Of a stretch of 64,000 nt of DNA, positions 1-10,291 are shown piece after piece. Position 1 is the stretch's first letter, and each line of letters opens with the position of its first letter. The notes under the pieces were generated by a model. It did no database searches and was not told the origin of the DNA. It saw nothing but the letters and a program-made list of their open reading frames with translations. Location of the stretch: contig JAUHXQ010000003.1 of NCBI GenBank assembly GCA_030426905.1, positions 24,001 through 88,000 of the forward strand, in the 5' to 3' direction. The position numbers and the translations under genes were made by a program. Source of the stretch: Alphaproteobacteria bacterium (GTDB lineage Bacteria > Pseudomonadota > Alphaproteobacteria > Rickettsiales > JABSSG01).

Positions 1-298
1 CTTCTCCTTTTAGAAAGCCAGCTATAGTAAGACCTGGTGCTATTGTTGCAGGAATATCTTTTAATGAGTGTACAGCGATATCAATTTTTTTTGACAATAA
101 GGCTTCTTCTAATTCTTTGACGAATAATGCTTTGCCTCCGATTTTTGTCAGTGGTTTATCTTTAAACTTATCTCCAGTAGTTGTTATTTTAACTAACTCT
201 ACATTTAAATTAGGATAAATTTTGAGTAAACTACTCTTAACTAAATTAGCTTGAATTATTGCTAACCTACTAGCTCTTGTACCGATTTTAATTATCAT
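1..298 (-). CDS. hemC: Hydroxymethylbilane synthase (porphobilinogen deaminase), partial
   Basis: This is the N-terminal 99 codons of HemC, which polymerises four porphobilinogen units in haem synthesis; the rest lies beyond the left edge. The visible protein begins [18 protein letters not shown] and contains the HSLKDIPA segment (family consensus HSLKDVP), a hallmark of the substrate-binding N-terminal domain. The ATG at 298-296 lies inside the 3' end of ldcA, with an 11-nt overlap, so it is probably translated from the prfB-ldcA-hemC transcript. Identity is confident; completeness of the C-terminal dipyrromethane-cofactor domain cannot be judged. Confidence 0.9.
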   Translation of the reverse strand, partial: MIIKIGTRASRLAIIQANLVKSSLLKIYPNLNVELVKITTTGDKFKDKPLTKIGGKALFVKELEEALLSKKIDIAVHSLKDIPATIAPGLTIAGFLKGE

Positions 299-1214
299 CT
301 ATTGGCTTAAAATTTAGAGAAATTGTTTTTCCTAAAGTAAGTGTTGCTTGGCTACCCATAATAAGAGGGTAATTTTCTTTATTATGGCCGAAAGCGTTAC
401 TTCTAATAATAGGGAAATTAGCATTGTGGAAAAAATCTTTTACTGCATTTTCGCACAAGGACTCACCATTATCCTCATGAACACATTGTATATCTCCTAA
501 TATTAATGCTTTAATATTATTAAAAATTCCAGCTTGCTTTAAGTGTTCTAAAGTTCTATGTATGCGGTAACCTCGTTCTCCCACTTCTTCGATGAATAAG
601 ATTTTTCCATCAGTTTCAATTTGCCAATTAGTTCCAATGCTGCATTGTATTAGAGATAAATTACCTCCTATTAGTTCAGTATTAAGGACTAAAGGCTCTA
701 AAGAATGATTATTAAAAGCTGTAAATTTATACATAATTTTTGCTTGATTACCTGCGAGAATATTTTGCATACACTCTATTTCTTTAGAGCTGACGTTATC
801 TAAAATATATTGAGCTAGTACTCTGCCATGGATATAGTGCCAGTTATATTTTTTATAAAAAAATAATGCCAAGGCTGTTATATCGCTGTAACCAATAATA
901 ATTTTTTTCTTTTGTCGTGAAAAATCATATTTGCTTAACATAGGTATTATACGTGTGGAACCATATCCTCCACGTATAGCCCAAATTATATCAGAATCAT
1001 CTGCAAGTATTGCGTTAACTAGATTGTTATAACGTACATGATCAGTGTTGGATGAAAAAAGATCAGCATTGCTTTTCATAAAATTGTCTGCAAATCTTGC
1101 TTTGTAACCTAAACTAGAAATGAATTCGCTATATTTTTCTAAAGGAACCTCAGGGGTTCCAAAAGAAGGAGCTATAACATCGATGATTTTTTGGTTGTTT
1201 GATGATAAAGTCAT
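288..1214 (-). CDS. ldcA: LD-carboxypeptidase, peptidase family S66
   Basis: A 308-residue protein of the LdcA/MccF family, which removes the terminal D-alanine from tetrapeptide muropeptides during cytoplasmic peptidoglycan recycling. The nucleophile motif is visible as GYSDIT (about residues 110-115), after the GGYGSTR segment. The acidic member lies in [15 protein letters not shown] and the histidine in GHNKENYPL near the C terminus, so the Ser-Glu-His triad appears intact. The start is well supported: AAGGAGGG lies just upstream, inside the last codons of prfB, and the ATGA at 1214-1211 overlaps the prfB stop by 4 nt, suggesting translational coupling. It fits with the AmpG-like, PgeF and M23 genes elsewhere in the window. 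Confidence 0.9.
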   Translation of the reverse strand: MTLSSNNQKIIDVIAPSFGTPEVPLEKYSEFISSLGYKARFADNFMKSNADLFSSNTDHVRYNNLVNAILADDSDIIWAIRGGYGSTRIIPMLSKYDFSRQKKKIIIGYSDITALALFFYKKYNWHYIHGRVLAQYILDNVSSKEIECMQNILAGNQAKIMYKFTAFNNHSLEPLVLNTELIGGNLSLIQCSIGTNWQIETDGKILFIEEVGERGYRIHRTLEHLKQAGIFNNIKALILGDIQCVHEDNGESLCENAVKDFFHNANFPIIRSNAFGHNKENYPLIMGSQATLTLGKTISLNFKPIDDN

Positions 1215-2324
1215 TTTTTCCCTCCTTGTTTATTGCGAGTATTATACAATAGACTTGTAAAAATTATATCTTTTAAATTACCATCTAGAACATTATTAGC
1301 ATCACTAGTCTCAAAATTAGTACGATGATCTTTTACCATAGTATAAGGGTGTAATACATAAGATCTTATTTGATTTCCCCAGGAGTTATCTGATTTGCTT
1401 GCGTTTTCTTGTTGTAACTGTTCTTCTTTTTCTTTTAGTTTTAATTCATATAATCTTGCTTGTAGCATTTCAAGTGCCTCAGCTTTATTGCGGTGTTGAG
1501 ATCTATTATTTTGACATTGTACTACGATTTTAGTTGGTAAATGAGTGATGCGTACAGCACTATCAGTAGTATTGACATGTTGACCACCTGCTCCTGATGC
1601 TCGGTAAGTATCTATTCGTAACTGACTTTCATCAATATTAATATCAACATCATCTTTAACAACAGGATATACCCATACACTAGCAAAGCTGGTTTGCCTT
1701 TTGCCGGCGGCATTAAATGGTGATATACGTACTAGTCTATGTATACCGCTTTCGGTTTTAAACCAACCGAAGGCTCTTGTTCCTCTGATACGGATGGTAA
1801 TAGCTTTTATTCCAGCTTCTTCACCGGTAAGCTCGTTGATTGTCTCTGATTTAAATCCTTGTTTTTCAATAAACCTAATATACATGCGGTATAACATTTC
1901 TGCCCAATCATGACTTTCTGTTCCACCAGCACCAGCATGAATTTCTAAAAAACAATCATTCTCATCTGCTTCTTGACAAAATAAAGATTGTATTTCTAGA
2001 TTTTTTACTTTCTCAAAAAGTTTTTGTAGATCTTGTTGTAGCTCATTTTTTAGTGATAGATCATCATTAACTAGGCTGCATAACTCTTTGATAGCGATGA
2101 AATCTTCTTCTAGTTTCAAAAAATTATCTATGGTATCTTCTATATTACTCTGTGTTTTTAGTAATTGCTGTGCTTTATCGGCGTTATCCCACAGATTAGG
2201 GTTGTTTGTTTTCTTTTTTAGATCTAGTAGTTGCTGTTTGAGGTTTTCAATGTCAAAGAGACCCCCTTATTAATTCTAATTTAGACTTAACTTCATCTAG
2301 TATGTTATTAAAATCATAAGTCAT
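1211..2324 (-). CDS. prfB: Peptide chain release factor 2 (needs +1 frameshift)
   Basis: RF2 terminates translation at UGA and UAA. The downstream frame carries the GGQ catalytic motif (RASGAGGQHVN) and the SPF codon-recognition tripeptide (VRISPFNAAG), which marks RF2 rather than RF1. A simple ORF call gives only 302 residues, but the gene starts earlier, at the ATG at 2324-2322. Codons 1-23 end in CTT, followed by an in-frame TGA at 2255-2253. Shifting +1 there, by skipping the T at 2255, joins the second frame to give about 370 residues, the usual RF2 length. The coding sequence is therefore complement(join 1211..2254, 2256..2324). It is first in an operon with ldcA and hemC and is divergent from lepA. 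Confidence 0.95.
2252..2267 (-). promoter_or_regulatory. prfB: Programmed +1 frameshift site of prfB
   Basis: Read on the minus strand the site is AGG GGG TCT CTT TGA C. It has a Shine-Dalgarno-like AGGGGG, a 3-nt gap, the slippery CTT codon and a weak UGA-C stop. This matches the known autoregulatory RF2 site (AGGGGGUAUCUUUGAC in E. coli) except for one spacer base. Low RF2 leads to pausing at UGA and a shift to the +1 frame, so RF2 adjusts its own synthesis. Confidence 0.95.
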
Positions 2325-2377
2325 TTTATAATAGCCCTGCTAATAAAATTGCAATATTGAATATTGTATTATATTTA

Positions 2378-2383
2378 TATAAT
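2378..2383 (+). promoter_or_regulatory. Possible -10 element for lepA
   Basis: A TATAAT hexamer lies 26 nt before the lepA ATG, in the 85-bp divergent prfB/lepA spacer. The best -35 at 17-nt spacing (TATTGA, 2355-2360) is weak. A second TATAAT at 2395-2400 would leave almost no leader. The region is very AT-rich, so chance matches are likely. No clear Shine-Dalgarno precedes lepA. Confidence 0.3.
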
Positions 2384-2409
2384 AGTTTTCATATTATAAT
2401 GCAACTTCA

Positions 2410-4206
2410 ATGAATATATTAAAAAATATAAGAAATTTTTCAATTATTGCTCACATAGATCATGGTAAATCTACTATTGCAGATCGCTTAATAGAGTATT
2501 GTGGTGCAGTTGATCCAAGAGATATGCAGTCTCAACTACTAGATTCTATGGATATAGAGAGGGAGAGGGGAATTACTATTAAATCTCAAACTGTACGCCT
2601 GGAGTATAAAGCTAAAGACGGGAACACATATATACTGAATTTGGTTGATACACCTGGTCACGTTGATTTTGCTTATGAAGTAAATAGGTCTTTGGCGGCT
2701 TGTGAGGCTTCTCTTCTTGTAGTTGATGCAAGTCAAGGAGTGGAGGCGCAGACAATAGCTAATGCTTATCAAGCAGTTGATAATAATCATGAAATTATTA
2801 TTGTGTTAAACAAAATAGATTTACCAGCTGCAGACCCAGAGCGAGTTATAGAGCAAATAGAAGAGGTTATTGGTATCGATGCTCAAGATGCAATATTTGC
2901 ATCTGCGAAATCTGGTGAAGGAGTAGAAGAGATATTAGAGTCTATAGTGCATAAATGTCCTGCTCCTAAAGGTGGAGAGTTAGAAGCTCCTTTATGTGCA
3001 CTTTTAGTAGATGCTTGGTATGATTCTTATCTTGGTGTAATAATTTTGATTCGAGTTGTTGATGGGACTATAAAGAAAGGAACTAAAATAAGGATGATAG
3101 CCAATAAGTCAGTTCATCATATTGATGCAGTGGGTATTTTTACTCCTAAAAAGAAGTATGTTGATTCACTGCAAGCTGGTCAGTTAGGTTTTTTTACAGC
3201 ATCAATAAAAGAAGTAGCTGACTGTAAGATCGGTGATACTATTGTAGAGGATCGTAATGCTAATCCAAGAATTCTTTCAGGATTTAAGCCTAATTTACCT
3301 GTAGTATTTTGTGGTCTTTATCCATCAGATACGAAGGAATTTGAAAAATTAAAAGACTCTTTGTCAAAGCTGAAGTTAAATGACTCAAGCTTTGAGTACG
3401 AAATGGAGACATCTTCAGCGCTTGGCCTTGGGTTTAGGTGTGGTTTCTTAGGGTTGTTACATTTAGAAATAATACAAGAAAGATTAGAAAGAGAATTTAA
3501 TTTAGATATAGTGACTACTGCTCCAAGTGTTATATATCATATTCATACTTCTAAACAAGAGGTTGTTGAGATACATAATCCAGCTAGTATGCCTGATCCT
3601 TCTAATATAAAATATATTGAAGAGCCTTGGATTAAAGCTACTATTATTGTACCTGATGAATATTTAGGAGCAATAATGGAGTTATGCGTAGAGAAGAGAG
3701 GAATACAACTAGATCATTCTTATTTAGGTAAGCGCTCTATGTTGACGTATAAATTACCATTAAACGAAATTGTTTTAGATTTTTATGATAAATTAAAATC
3801 TTTCTCACGTGGATATGCAAGCTTTGACTGGCATATGCTAGGTTATGAAGTTGGTGAATTAGTAAAGCTCACAGTATTAATTAATGGTAATTCGGTTGAT
3901 GCTTTATCTATTATTGTGCCAAAAGAAAAGGCAGAATTTAGAGGAAGAGAACTTTGTAAAAAGCTAAAAGAGCTTATACCTAGGCAGCTGTATCAGATTG
4001 CAATACAAGCTGCAGTTGGAGGAAAAATAGTAGCACGAGAAAATATTAGTGCATTGCGTAAAGATGTAACTGCTAAATGTTATGGTGGAGATATAACAAG
4101 GAAACGCAAACTATTAGAAAAGCAGAAGGCAGGGAAAAAACGGATGAAAACTATAGGGAATATAGAAATACCTAAGTCAGCTTTTATTAAAGCTCTTAAA
4201 ATTTAA
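2410..4206 (+). CDS. lepA: Elongation factor 4 (back-translocating ribosomal GTPase)
   Basis: A 598-residue LepA/EF4, the expected family length. The P-loop G1 motif is AHIDHGKST (about residues 14-22). G2 lies in the [12 protein letters not shown] switch I segment, G3 is DTPGH, and G4 is NKIDLP. The C-terminal LepA-specific domain ends in a basic stretch ([19 protein letters not shown]) typical of the family. The protein acts on stalled or mis-translocated ribosomes at the membrane-cytosol interface. It is divergent from prfB and convergent with virB6, whose 3' end is only 6 bp away. Nothing in it looks decayed. Confidence 0.97.
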   Translation: MNILKNIRNFSIIAHIDHGKSTIADRLIEYCGAVDPRDMQSQLLDSMDIERERGITIKSQTVRLEYKAKDGNTYILNLVDTPGHVDFAYEVNRSLAACEASLLVVDASQGVEAQTIANAYQAVDNNHEIIIVLNKIDLPAADPERVIEQIEEVIGIDAQDAIFASAKSGEGVEEILESIVHKCPAPKGGELEAPLCALLVDAWYDSYLGVIILIRVVDGTIKKGTKIRMIANKSVHHIDAVGIFTPKKKYVDSLQAGQLGFFTASIKEVADCKIGDTIVEDRNANPRILSGFKPNLPVVFCGLYPSDTKEFEKLKDSLSKLKLNDSSFEYEMETSSALGLGFRCGFLGLLHLEIIQERLEREFNLDIVTTAPSVIYHIHTSKQEVVEIHNPASMPDPSNIKYIEEPWIKATIIVPDEYLGAIMELCVEKRGIQLDHSYLGKRSMLTYKLPLNEIVLDFYDKLKSFSRGYASFDWHMLGYEVGELVKLTVLINGNSVDALSIIVPKEKAEFRGRELCKKLKELIPRQLYQIAIQAAVGGKIVARENISALRKDVTAKCYGGDITRKRKLLEKQKAGKKRMKTIGNIEIPKSAFIKALKI

Positions 4207-4212
4207 ATCATT

Positions 4213-7113
4213 TTATACATCTCCTTCTGGTTTTTGTCCTGATGGTCCTCCAGATCTAGAAACAGTTTTACTACTGCTGCTGCTAGCAGGTGATGAGCTT
4301 GCTGTTCCTCCTGCTCCAGGTCTAGCTATTGCCTTAGGCTTTACATTTTGTAATGTAGTAGGAGAGCCTCCACTAGCTTTTGCTGCTGTTGGCGGAGATG
4401 ATGGACTACTGCTAGAAGATGTAGGTGTAAAATTTGCTGATTGGCTATCTCTAGGAATTCCTCCTGTTGCTTGAGTTTGAATATCTGCTGCAGATGCTGG
4501 TGAAGAAGATGAAGAACTTGTATCTGCTGGAGACTGAAGTTGAGTTGGACTTAATTGAGTTAAATCAGCAGGAGGGTGTGTGCCTATAGTATCTGTGTTT
4601 ATCATTGCCGCATCTGCGCTCAAATTTTCTGTAGAACTTGTATCGTTATCTGGTTGTTGATTTGTTATTTGAGCTCCAGCTCTTGGTGATGTTGAGCTGC
4701 TGCTAGTTCCAGCTGTTGTTCCTCCGGTGGTTGCTCCAGGTAAGCTTCCGTCTGCAGCAGCAGTACCGCCACCTCCACCTATTGCAGCTCCTTTCCCGCC
4801 TGGCGCTCCTTTGCTGCCTGTAGGTGGTTTTTTACTATCTATGCCTAGTAATTTATCTTTAGCTGTACTTACAGCTTTGTCAATAGTTCTAATAGGCGTG
4901 CCTATAGTATATTTTCCTACAGTAGACAGAGCTTTTAATGGAAGTTTACCAGGAGCTTTATAGATTGAGCTTCCTAATTCCCCAACTCCCATTCTTGATC
5001 CTGTAGTAGTTGAAATATATTTTCTTGCTATTTTGTAATCATCACGTAGGTCTTCTCTTCCTGTTACTGATTTATAGACAGGATTAGCTAATGCATAACC
5101 TCCTTTACTTAGCAAGTTGCTAATTCCACTTTGCATTCCTTCTGCTACATTAGAGGCGCTAGTGTATGACATAGGAGTTTGTGCTAGATTGCTTGCTATT
5201 TCTGGCACAACTTTATTAAATCTTGTCATTAGCCAAACTAAAACTAGTAGAATTAGCAGGTCCTTAAATGACATCAGCTCATGATCTTGAAGTTCTTTTA
5301 TTCTATCTTGGTCATATGAAAAATTTGGATCTAAAAATGGAAAGCCTACATATCTGTTTTGTGCGCAAGCATAAGAATCACAATTTCCAGTAGAGCTTGA
5401 TTTAACGTGATATGGTATAGAACAAGAATTGGTGCCAGGATAAGGTTCTGGTTCTACGTCTCCTGAATTATTAACATAGTAAATTGAGTTTGGTGTGAGC
5501 ATACATTCTTTTGCAGATGTGTTATAATCATATTGCCACGCGTATATATCTTTCTGTACAGGCCATGGTATAGTAAACCATTTTTTCCAACAGACTCTAT
5601 ACCCTAATAAATGTTCCATTTCATTATTAAAAAGTGTAATGACAAAAAAAGTAAAAAGAAGAATTACTAGGGGTTGGATAAAATAGCTTACCATTTGTTT
5701 GAGCCAATTTTCAAAAAAGCTTCTTGTAATATCAAATAAGATAAAAGGAATAAAAATAGGAGCTAAGACAATTAATATTGAAATAGCAAGATAGCTAACC
5801 ATAAATACTAATATTGCTTTGATAATACTTATGAGGATAACAAAAATTACTAACAATATTGCTAGAACAAAAATAAAACCATAGGCTTTCCATGTTAGTA
5901 GTGAAAATATTTTTCTCACTGATTCGTATGAGGAAACGCGGTTTATAAAATCATCAAATACTTTCATACCTGCAACATTAGGTATACAGCTATTACCTTG
6001 AGCAGCAGCATTGCCGTTATTAGCAGTAGCAACAATATCAGGATCTACTACTACTCCTCCTGCACCAAAAACAATAGCAGTTAGTTCGTTGACACCATTT
6101 TGAAAGAAACCAAACAAATACTCACTAAAAAAAGACCAACTTGTTTGTGAAGCTATTAATTGTGTTAGTAAGCCTATTTTGAGAATGCGTATTACAAATT
6201 CATAATTTGTAATTTGTAGCAGTCCTATTAAAAAGCTGATTGCAGTAAAAATAATATACAATACAAGAAGTACTCTAATATAATGTATGTAGTCATTTTC
6301 TTTTACTATAGTGTTGTAAGCATTACGAGAAGCTTTGCACATTAAGGAAGATACTAAAGAGACAAATTCTGATATTGCTCCTGGTTCAGATTTTGCTACC
6401 CCTTTTTTAAAATCAATAGTGTAGCTGCCGTAGTTATCTTTATAGTAGCGATCGATAATTTTTAGGTATAACTTACAATTGTTGACGCATTCTTTTGGTG
6501 AGTAGACCATACCTCCAGTTGGACATCCTTGGCTAAAGAAGCCAGTACTGCAACCAGGTTGAGTTGGGTTGTAACAAGCATTGTCACCAATATGTATTAG
6601 AGATTCTGGTTTGTTACAAAATAGCCCTTGATCATCAGGAGCTTTTTTACTAGCGCAAGCGTATAAACCCATTCCCATATAAAATGAAGAAGGAAAATTG
6701 CTTAAAGGTATATTATAATTTTCCATTGGTGTCAGGTTTCCACACCATTTAGGGTTTGGAAGATTACCAGGAAATTGTGCTAGAGATTTGTTTTTTCCTT
6801 TTAATTGCTGTACATCTCCATAAAGAGGGCTCCATGTATTACTTTCATTGAAATTTTTAGAGCAGGTTAAATCATTAACAGTTTGACTAACGCTATTTTT
6901 TACTATCATTACTATATCTTCTCCTGTGAGGCGATATTCTGATTGCCATGGAACATAAAAGTTTCTAGTATTTGGTATTGGTTTTTGATAGTCGTTTTTT
7001 GAATCAATGGTCATAGTTAGTTTATTACCAAAATCATCAGGATCAATACACTCTACTGGATCACCGCAAGAGGCAAGGAATAAGGATAAAATTATAGCTA
7101 TTAATAGTTGCAT
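4213..7113 (-). CDS. VirB6/TrbL-family T4SS inner-membrane protein, lipoprotein type
   Basis: A 966-residue VirB6-like polytopic channel component. It starts with a lipoprotein signal whose lipobox is LASC, with the lipidated Cys at residue 16. A Cys-rich extracytoplasmic domain follows to about residue 270. A cluster of hydrophobic helices runs from about 275 to 525, including IRVLLVLYIIFTAISFLIG and long Ile/Leu/Val helices, which is the VirB6 core. A second Cys-containing loop (about 530-645) and another membrane helix (DLLILLVLVWLMTRF) follow. The final ~270 residues are low-complexity Ser/Thr/Gly/Ala/Pro. Rickettsial RvhB6 paralogues share the large extra domains, but those usually occur as tandem genes near virB3/virB4; here only one copy is seen and no other T4SS gene is nearby. 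Family assignment is confident; paralogue identity is not. Confidence 0.85.
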   Translation of the reverse strand: MQLLIAIILSLFLASCGDPVECIDPDDFGNKLTMTIDSKNDYQKPIPNTRNFYVPWQSEYRLTGEDIVMIVKNSVSQTVNDLTCSKNFNESNTWSPLYGDVQQLKGKNKSLAQFPGNLPNPKWCGNLTPMENYNIPLSNFPSSFYMGMGLYACASKKAPDDQGLFCNKPESLIHIGDNACYNPTQPGCSTGFFSQGCPTGGMVYSPKECVNNCKLYLKIIDRYYKDNYGSYTIDFKKGVAKSEPGAISEFVSLVSSLMCKASRNAYNTIVKENDYIHYIRVLLVLYIIFTAISFLIGLLQITNYEFVIRILKIGLLTQLIASQTSWSFFSEYLFGFFQNGVNELTAIVFGAGGVVVDPDIVATANNGNAAAQGNSCIPNVAGMKVFDDFINRVSSYESVRKIFSLLTWKAYGFIFVLAILLVIFVILISIIKAILVFMVSYLAISILIVLAPIFIPFILFDITRSFFENWLKQMVSYFIQPLVILLFTFFVITLFNNEMEHLLGYRVCWKKWFTIPWPVQKDIYAWQYDYNTSAKECMLTPNSIYYVNNSGDVEPEPYPGTNSCSIPYHVKSSSTGNCDSYACAQNRYVGFPFLDPNFSYDQDRIKELQDHELMSFKDLLILLVLVWLMTRFNKVVPEIASNLAQTPMSYTSASNVAEGMQSGISNLLSKGGYALANPVYKSVTGREDLRDDYKIARKYISTTTGSRMGVGELGSSIYKAPGKLPLKALSTVGKYTIGTPIRTIDKAVSTAKDKLLGIDSKKPPTGSKGAPGGKGAAIGGGGGTAAADGSLPGATTGGTTAGTSSSSTSPRAGAQITNQQPDNDTSSTENLSADAAMINTDTIGTHPPADLTQLSPTQLQSPADTSSSSSSPASAADIQTQATGGIPRDSQSANFTPTSSSSSPSSPPTAAKASGGSPTTLQNVKPKAIARPGAGGTASSSPASSSSSKTVSRSGGPSGQKPEGDV

Positions 7114-7242
7114 ATATGTGTGTATAATTCATGCTTAATGCAATTATAAAGTGTTTCTTAAGCTGCTTCTAACATTACTCAATAAAATCATTAACTATTT
7201 ACAGCTACAATAAAACTATGTGTCTAAAAATATCGTTTGATC

Positions 7243-7283
7243 TTTTTATAGCTAGGGCCTAGAATTTTAATAAGCTATAAAAA
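7243..7283. other. Inverted repeat upstream of the Cys-rich gene
   Basis: TTTTTATAGCT (7243-7253) is repeated in inverse as AGCTATAAAAA (7273-7283), with a 19-nt loop containing AGGGCCTAG. The 11-bp stem ends 5 bp before the ATG at 7289. If transcribed, it would fold directly over the ribosome entry site, where no Shine-Dalgarno is visible. It could be an attenuator, a protein-binding site or a chance AT-rich palindrome. It lies in the 175-bp spacer between virB6 and the next gene. Confidence 0.45.
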
Positions 7284-7288
7284 AAATT

Positions 7289-9559
7289 ATGACTCATAGG
7301 TATATTTTTACAATAATTCTCTCATCATTTATGATGTTCTGCCCTTTGAAGCTAGTTAACGCTAGTTTTATTAGTTGGATAAAAGGAGTGGTATCATGTA
7401 AGGGTAGGGTTTACATACACCATTATGCATACCCAGTTATGACTTCAGGAGGTGGGGGACCTAGTTCTATGGAGAATCCTCAGATTATTGTCCATTACAA
7501 AGGTTGTTTTAGCCTTATTGGTAAATTTGAAGGTAGTCGAATTCTTTCTGCTGGAGATATGGAACATATGAAAGGATTTACTTATGCTGCTTTTGTTATG
7601 CCGAGTACAAGTACTTGTACTAATAAATGTGCTATGGGTTATATCAAAAATAATTCTCAATCTATATCATGCATGGGATCTACATTGTTAACATGTGGCG
7701 ACTCTAGTAGAAAATCATGTATAGTGGGTCAGGCTTCTAGCTTTTTTCCTATAAGTGATTTAACGGGGAGAGTATTATGTGGGGGATTTATTTATCCTCA
7801 TTGTGATTATCAGCTTACTGAGCAATATATTAAATTATGCCAAGTATACCCAAGTATGGTAGGAATTTGTGCGTATCATTCAAAAAGACCAGATATAATA
7901 GATTTTGCATTTTTTGGTGGAGAAACAAATATTTCAATGTTTACTGACAGCACAGCGCTTTCGGAAAGATTTTTTAGTTCTGGTGGATCAATAAGTGATA
8001 CATTTATCAATAAATTATCAGATAGGATGGATTTAATAGCCTGTTACCCTATTCCGATGAGACCGATGCCTCCGCCTTTTTGTGATGCAGGAATGAAGCC
8101 TATGGGTAGTTTAGATGTAGTCAAGGTTTGTGAAAAAGGTGAGTATCCTGTGCACGTTCTTAACGCGGGTAAGAGTCAAACATGCACTCTACCGTTAAAT
8201 CAAGTTGATCATAGTAGTTATGATAAAGTTTGTGCAAGAATAGCTTTTAATAACTCTAAAGAGGAAAGTAATCCTTTATGTTCAAGTAATGTGGTAAAAG
8301 AAAAACTTTATACAACAACCGATAAAAAACTTTTTAGAGATCAAGCCGAGGTATATCTTGGTTCGGGTAACTGGAAAAAATCAACTTTATATGGTTGCAA
8401 TGATTCTGATTATCATGATATATGCTATGATTTTGCTAATAATATAGCTAGTAGTGTTACTATGAAAGATCAATATGGTAATATTAGAACTTTTGTTACT
8501 GAAGCTAAAAAAGAAGGTTCTTTCACTGGAGTTGGCCAAGCTAGTACTAATGCTCAATCAAACCAAGAAAGCACAAAAATGTGTGTAAAAGAAAAAGGAA
8601 CTAATATAGAACGTGGTTGTGTTGATAGGCCAGAAATATCTAAGCCTAGAGTTCGTTTATGTGGAGAGATTATTAATAATCCAGAAGAATTTTGTATGTA
8701 TGTTTATTTGGGGAATAAAGAATGCTTTTTTATGTTAGACCCTACAGGATCTAAAAATACATGCCCTGCTAATTTTGGCTTATCTTTAACTGACAATTGT
8801 GGTAATGAGCTTAGTAAAGCAGATCAAGGAAAATGTATAAAATATAACGATTGTTGTAACACAACTAGCATCTCTCCGCTTGCGTGTGCTAAGCAAGCAG
8901 GATTGCATTATTCCACAAAAGTAAAGAGATCTAGCGGTATGACAAAGGTATGTTTAACAGGGTATGATACCGAAATGAGTCCCGCGTGGTGTACTAAAAA
9001 CTGTAATAGAATATGTACCGATAAAACTACCTTAGGTGCTGGAGGTATGATTACTAGTAATAAAATATGTGATAGAACAAATCCTGCTCCTCCTAATTCT
9101 GTTACTGGTCAAGGTTTTGGTAAGTTAGGGGATAATCAATTTTGTGGAGTTCCTAGTTCACAAACATCGCTATTACGTTATAGGGGACGTAATGCAGTTG
9201 AAGATGATCTTTGTGTAGATATTTACCCATTCAAATTTTGTCCTAAGTTAAAGAATATTTCTGATGCTGACAAAAAGCTTTATGAAGGTATATGCAATGA
9301 TGTCCAATTTTATTGTTCGCGGGTAGATTCTTTTTACAAGTCGAATCACTATAAAAATTTTGATGAGTGTGTGGGAGCTTTTGTGAATTGTAAGAAAAAT
9401 CCTCAAAGTACTATTACTCTTAATAAAAAGAATTATAAATGCGAGCAGATTAATGTGGTTTTATACTCTGAAGAGGAGCCTTTGCCAAAATTGCCAAAAC
9501 CAACAAAATCTCAAACATCAGGAGGTGGAGGATACACGGGAGGTCCATTATTCCTGTAG
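7289..9559 (+). CDS. Large secreted cysteine-rich protein, unknown function
   Basis: A 756-residue protein with a cleavable-type signal peptide (hydrophobic core IFTIILSSFMMF, likely cleavage after VNA). The mature part holds about 43 cysteines spread over the whole length, including CC and CxxxC pairs, consistent with a disulfide-bonded envelope or surface protein. There is no membrane helix after the signal. The C terminus is a proline/lysine linker (PKLPKPTKS) followed by a Gly-rich tail. It is divergent from virB6, whose extracytoplasmic part is also Cys-rich, so the two may act together at the T4SS exterior; that is inference. I do not recognise a named family. DsbA at 44.6 kb is a plausible oxidase for it. 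Confidence 0.8.
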   Translation: MTHRYIFTIILSSFMMFCPLKLVNASFISWIKGVVSCKGRVYIHHYAYPVMTSGGGGPSSMENPQIIVHYKGCFSLIGKFEGSRILSAGDMEHMKGFTYAAFVMPSTSTCTNKCAMGYIKNNSQSISCMGSTLLTCGDSSRKSCIVGQASSFFPISDLTGRVLCGGFIYPHCDYQLTEQYIKLCQVYPSMVGICAYHSKRPDIIDFAFFGGETNISMFTDSTALSERFFSSGGSISDTFINKLSDRMDLIACYPIPMRPMPPPFCDAGMKPMGSLDVVKVCEKGEYPVHVLNAGKSQTCTLPLNQVDHSSYDKVCARIAFNNSKEESNPLCSSNVVKEKLYTTTDKKLFRDQAEVYLGSGNWKKSTLYGCNDSDYHDICYDFANNIASSVTMKDQYGNIRTFVTEAKKEGSFTGVGQASTNAQSNQESTKMCVKEKGTNIERGCVDRPEISKPRVRLCGEIINNPEEFCMYVYLGNKECFFMLDPTGSKNTCPANFGLSLTDNCGNELSKADQGKCIKYNDCCNTTSISPLACAKQAGLHYSTKVKRSSGMTKVCLTGYDTEMSPAWCTKNCNRICTDKTTLGAGGMITSNKICDRTNPAPPNSVTGQGFGKLGDNQFCGVPSSQTSLLRYRGRNAVEDDLCVDIYPFKFCPKLKNISDADKKLYEGICNDVQFYCSRVDSFYKSNHYKNFDECVGAFVNCKKNPQSTITLNKKNYKCEQINVVLYSEEEPLPKLPKPTKSQTSGGGGYTGGPLFL

Positions 9560-9568
9560 TTAAGGATT

Positions 9569-10291
9569 TTAATGATAAAGTACTTTATCAAGAAAAGTTT
9601 GTGCCCTTTTAGATTGTGGATTTTTAAAAAATTTTTTAGGATTATCGTCCTCTATTATTTTTCCATGATCAAAGAAAATAACTCGATCTGCTACTTCTTT
9701 AGCAAAACCCATTTCATGAGTGACTATTAGCATAGTGATACCGGTGTGTGCCAATGATTTTATAACATCTAGCACTTCTTGTACCATTTCTGGGTCTAGT
9801 GATGATGTTGGCTCATCAAAAAGTAATATCTCTGGGTCCATAGCTAATGCGCGAGCTATTGCAACTCTTTGCTTCTGACCTCCTGAAAGTTTAGCTGGGT
9901 AGCGTTCTTCAAGTCCACTAAGTTGAATTTTTTTAATTAGTTGAACTGCTTTTTTCTCTGCTTGTTCTTTGCTTTTTTTTAATACTTTAATTGGAGCATA
10001 AGTAATGTTTTCTATAACTGTCATATGAGGGAATAAATTAAAGGATTGAAAAACCATTCCAATGTTTTTCCGGATGATACTAATATTTTTGTTAGTAATT
10101 TTTTTTCCATTAACCTCAATTATTCCTGAGTCAGGTTGTTCAATAAAATTGATACAGCGTAATAAAGTTGATTTTCCGCTGCCAGAGGGACCAATAATTG
10201 CTATTACTTCTCCTCCATTAACATTAAGCTGTACGTTATCTAATACTACTTTATTAGTAAATTTTTTTGTCAGATTGCTTATTCTTATCAT
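9569..10291 (-). CDS. Polar amino-acid ABC transporter ATP-binding protein
   Basis: A 240-residue ABC ATPase of the GlnQ/ArtP/HisP class. Walker A is GPSGSGKST, the Q-loop segment is [13 protein letters not shown], the signature is LSGGQKQR and Walker B is [12 protein letters not shown]; the H-loop histidine is in IVTHEMGF. All catalytic residues are present. It is the third gene of a minus-strand operon (solute-binding protein, permease, ATPase) and its ATG overlaps the permease stop by 4 nt. It powers import of amino acids from the host cytosol. Substrate cannot be read from the sequence; glutamine or arginine are typical. Confidence 0.92.
   Translation of the reverse strand: MIRISNLTKKFTNKVVLDNVQLNVNGGEVIAIIGPSGSGKSTLLRCINFIEQPDSGIIEVNGKKITNKNISIIRKNIGMVFQSFNLFPHMTVIENITYAPIKVLKKSKEQAEKKAVQLIKKIQLSGLEERYPAKLSGGQKQRVAIARALAMDPEILLFDEPTSSLDPEMVQEVLDVIKSLAHTGITMLIVTHEMGFAKEVADRVIFFDHGKIIEDDNPKKFFKNPQSKRAQTFLDKVLYH

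Noticed and set aside
4727-4963. 78-codon plus-strand ORF rich in Pro/Leu
   Set aside because: Antisense of the low-complexity VirB6 tail.
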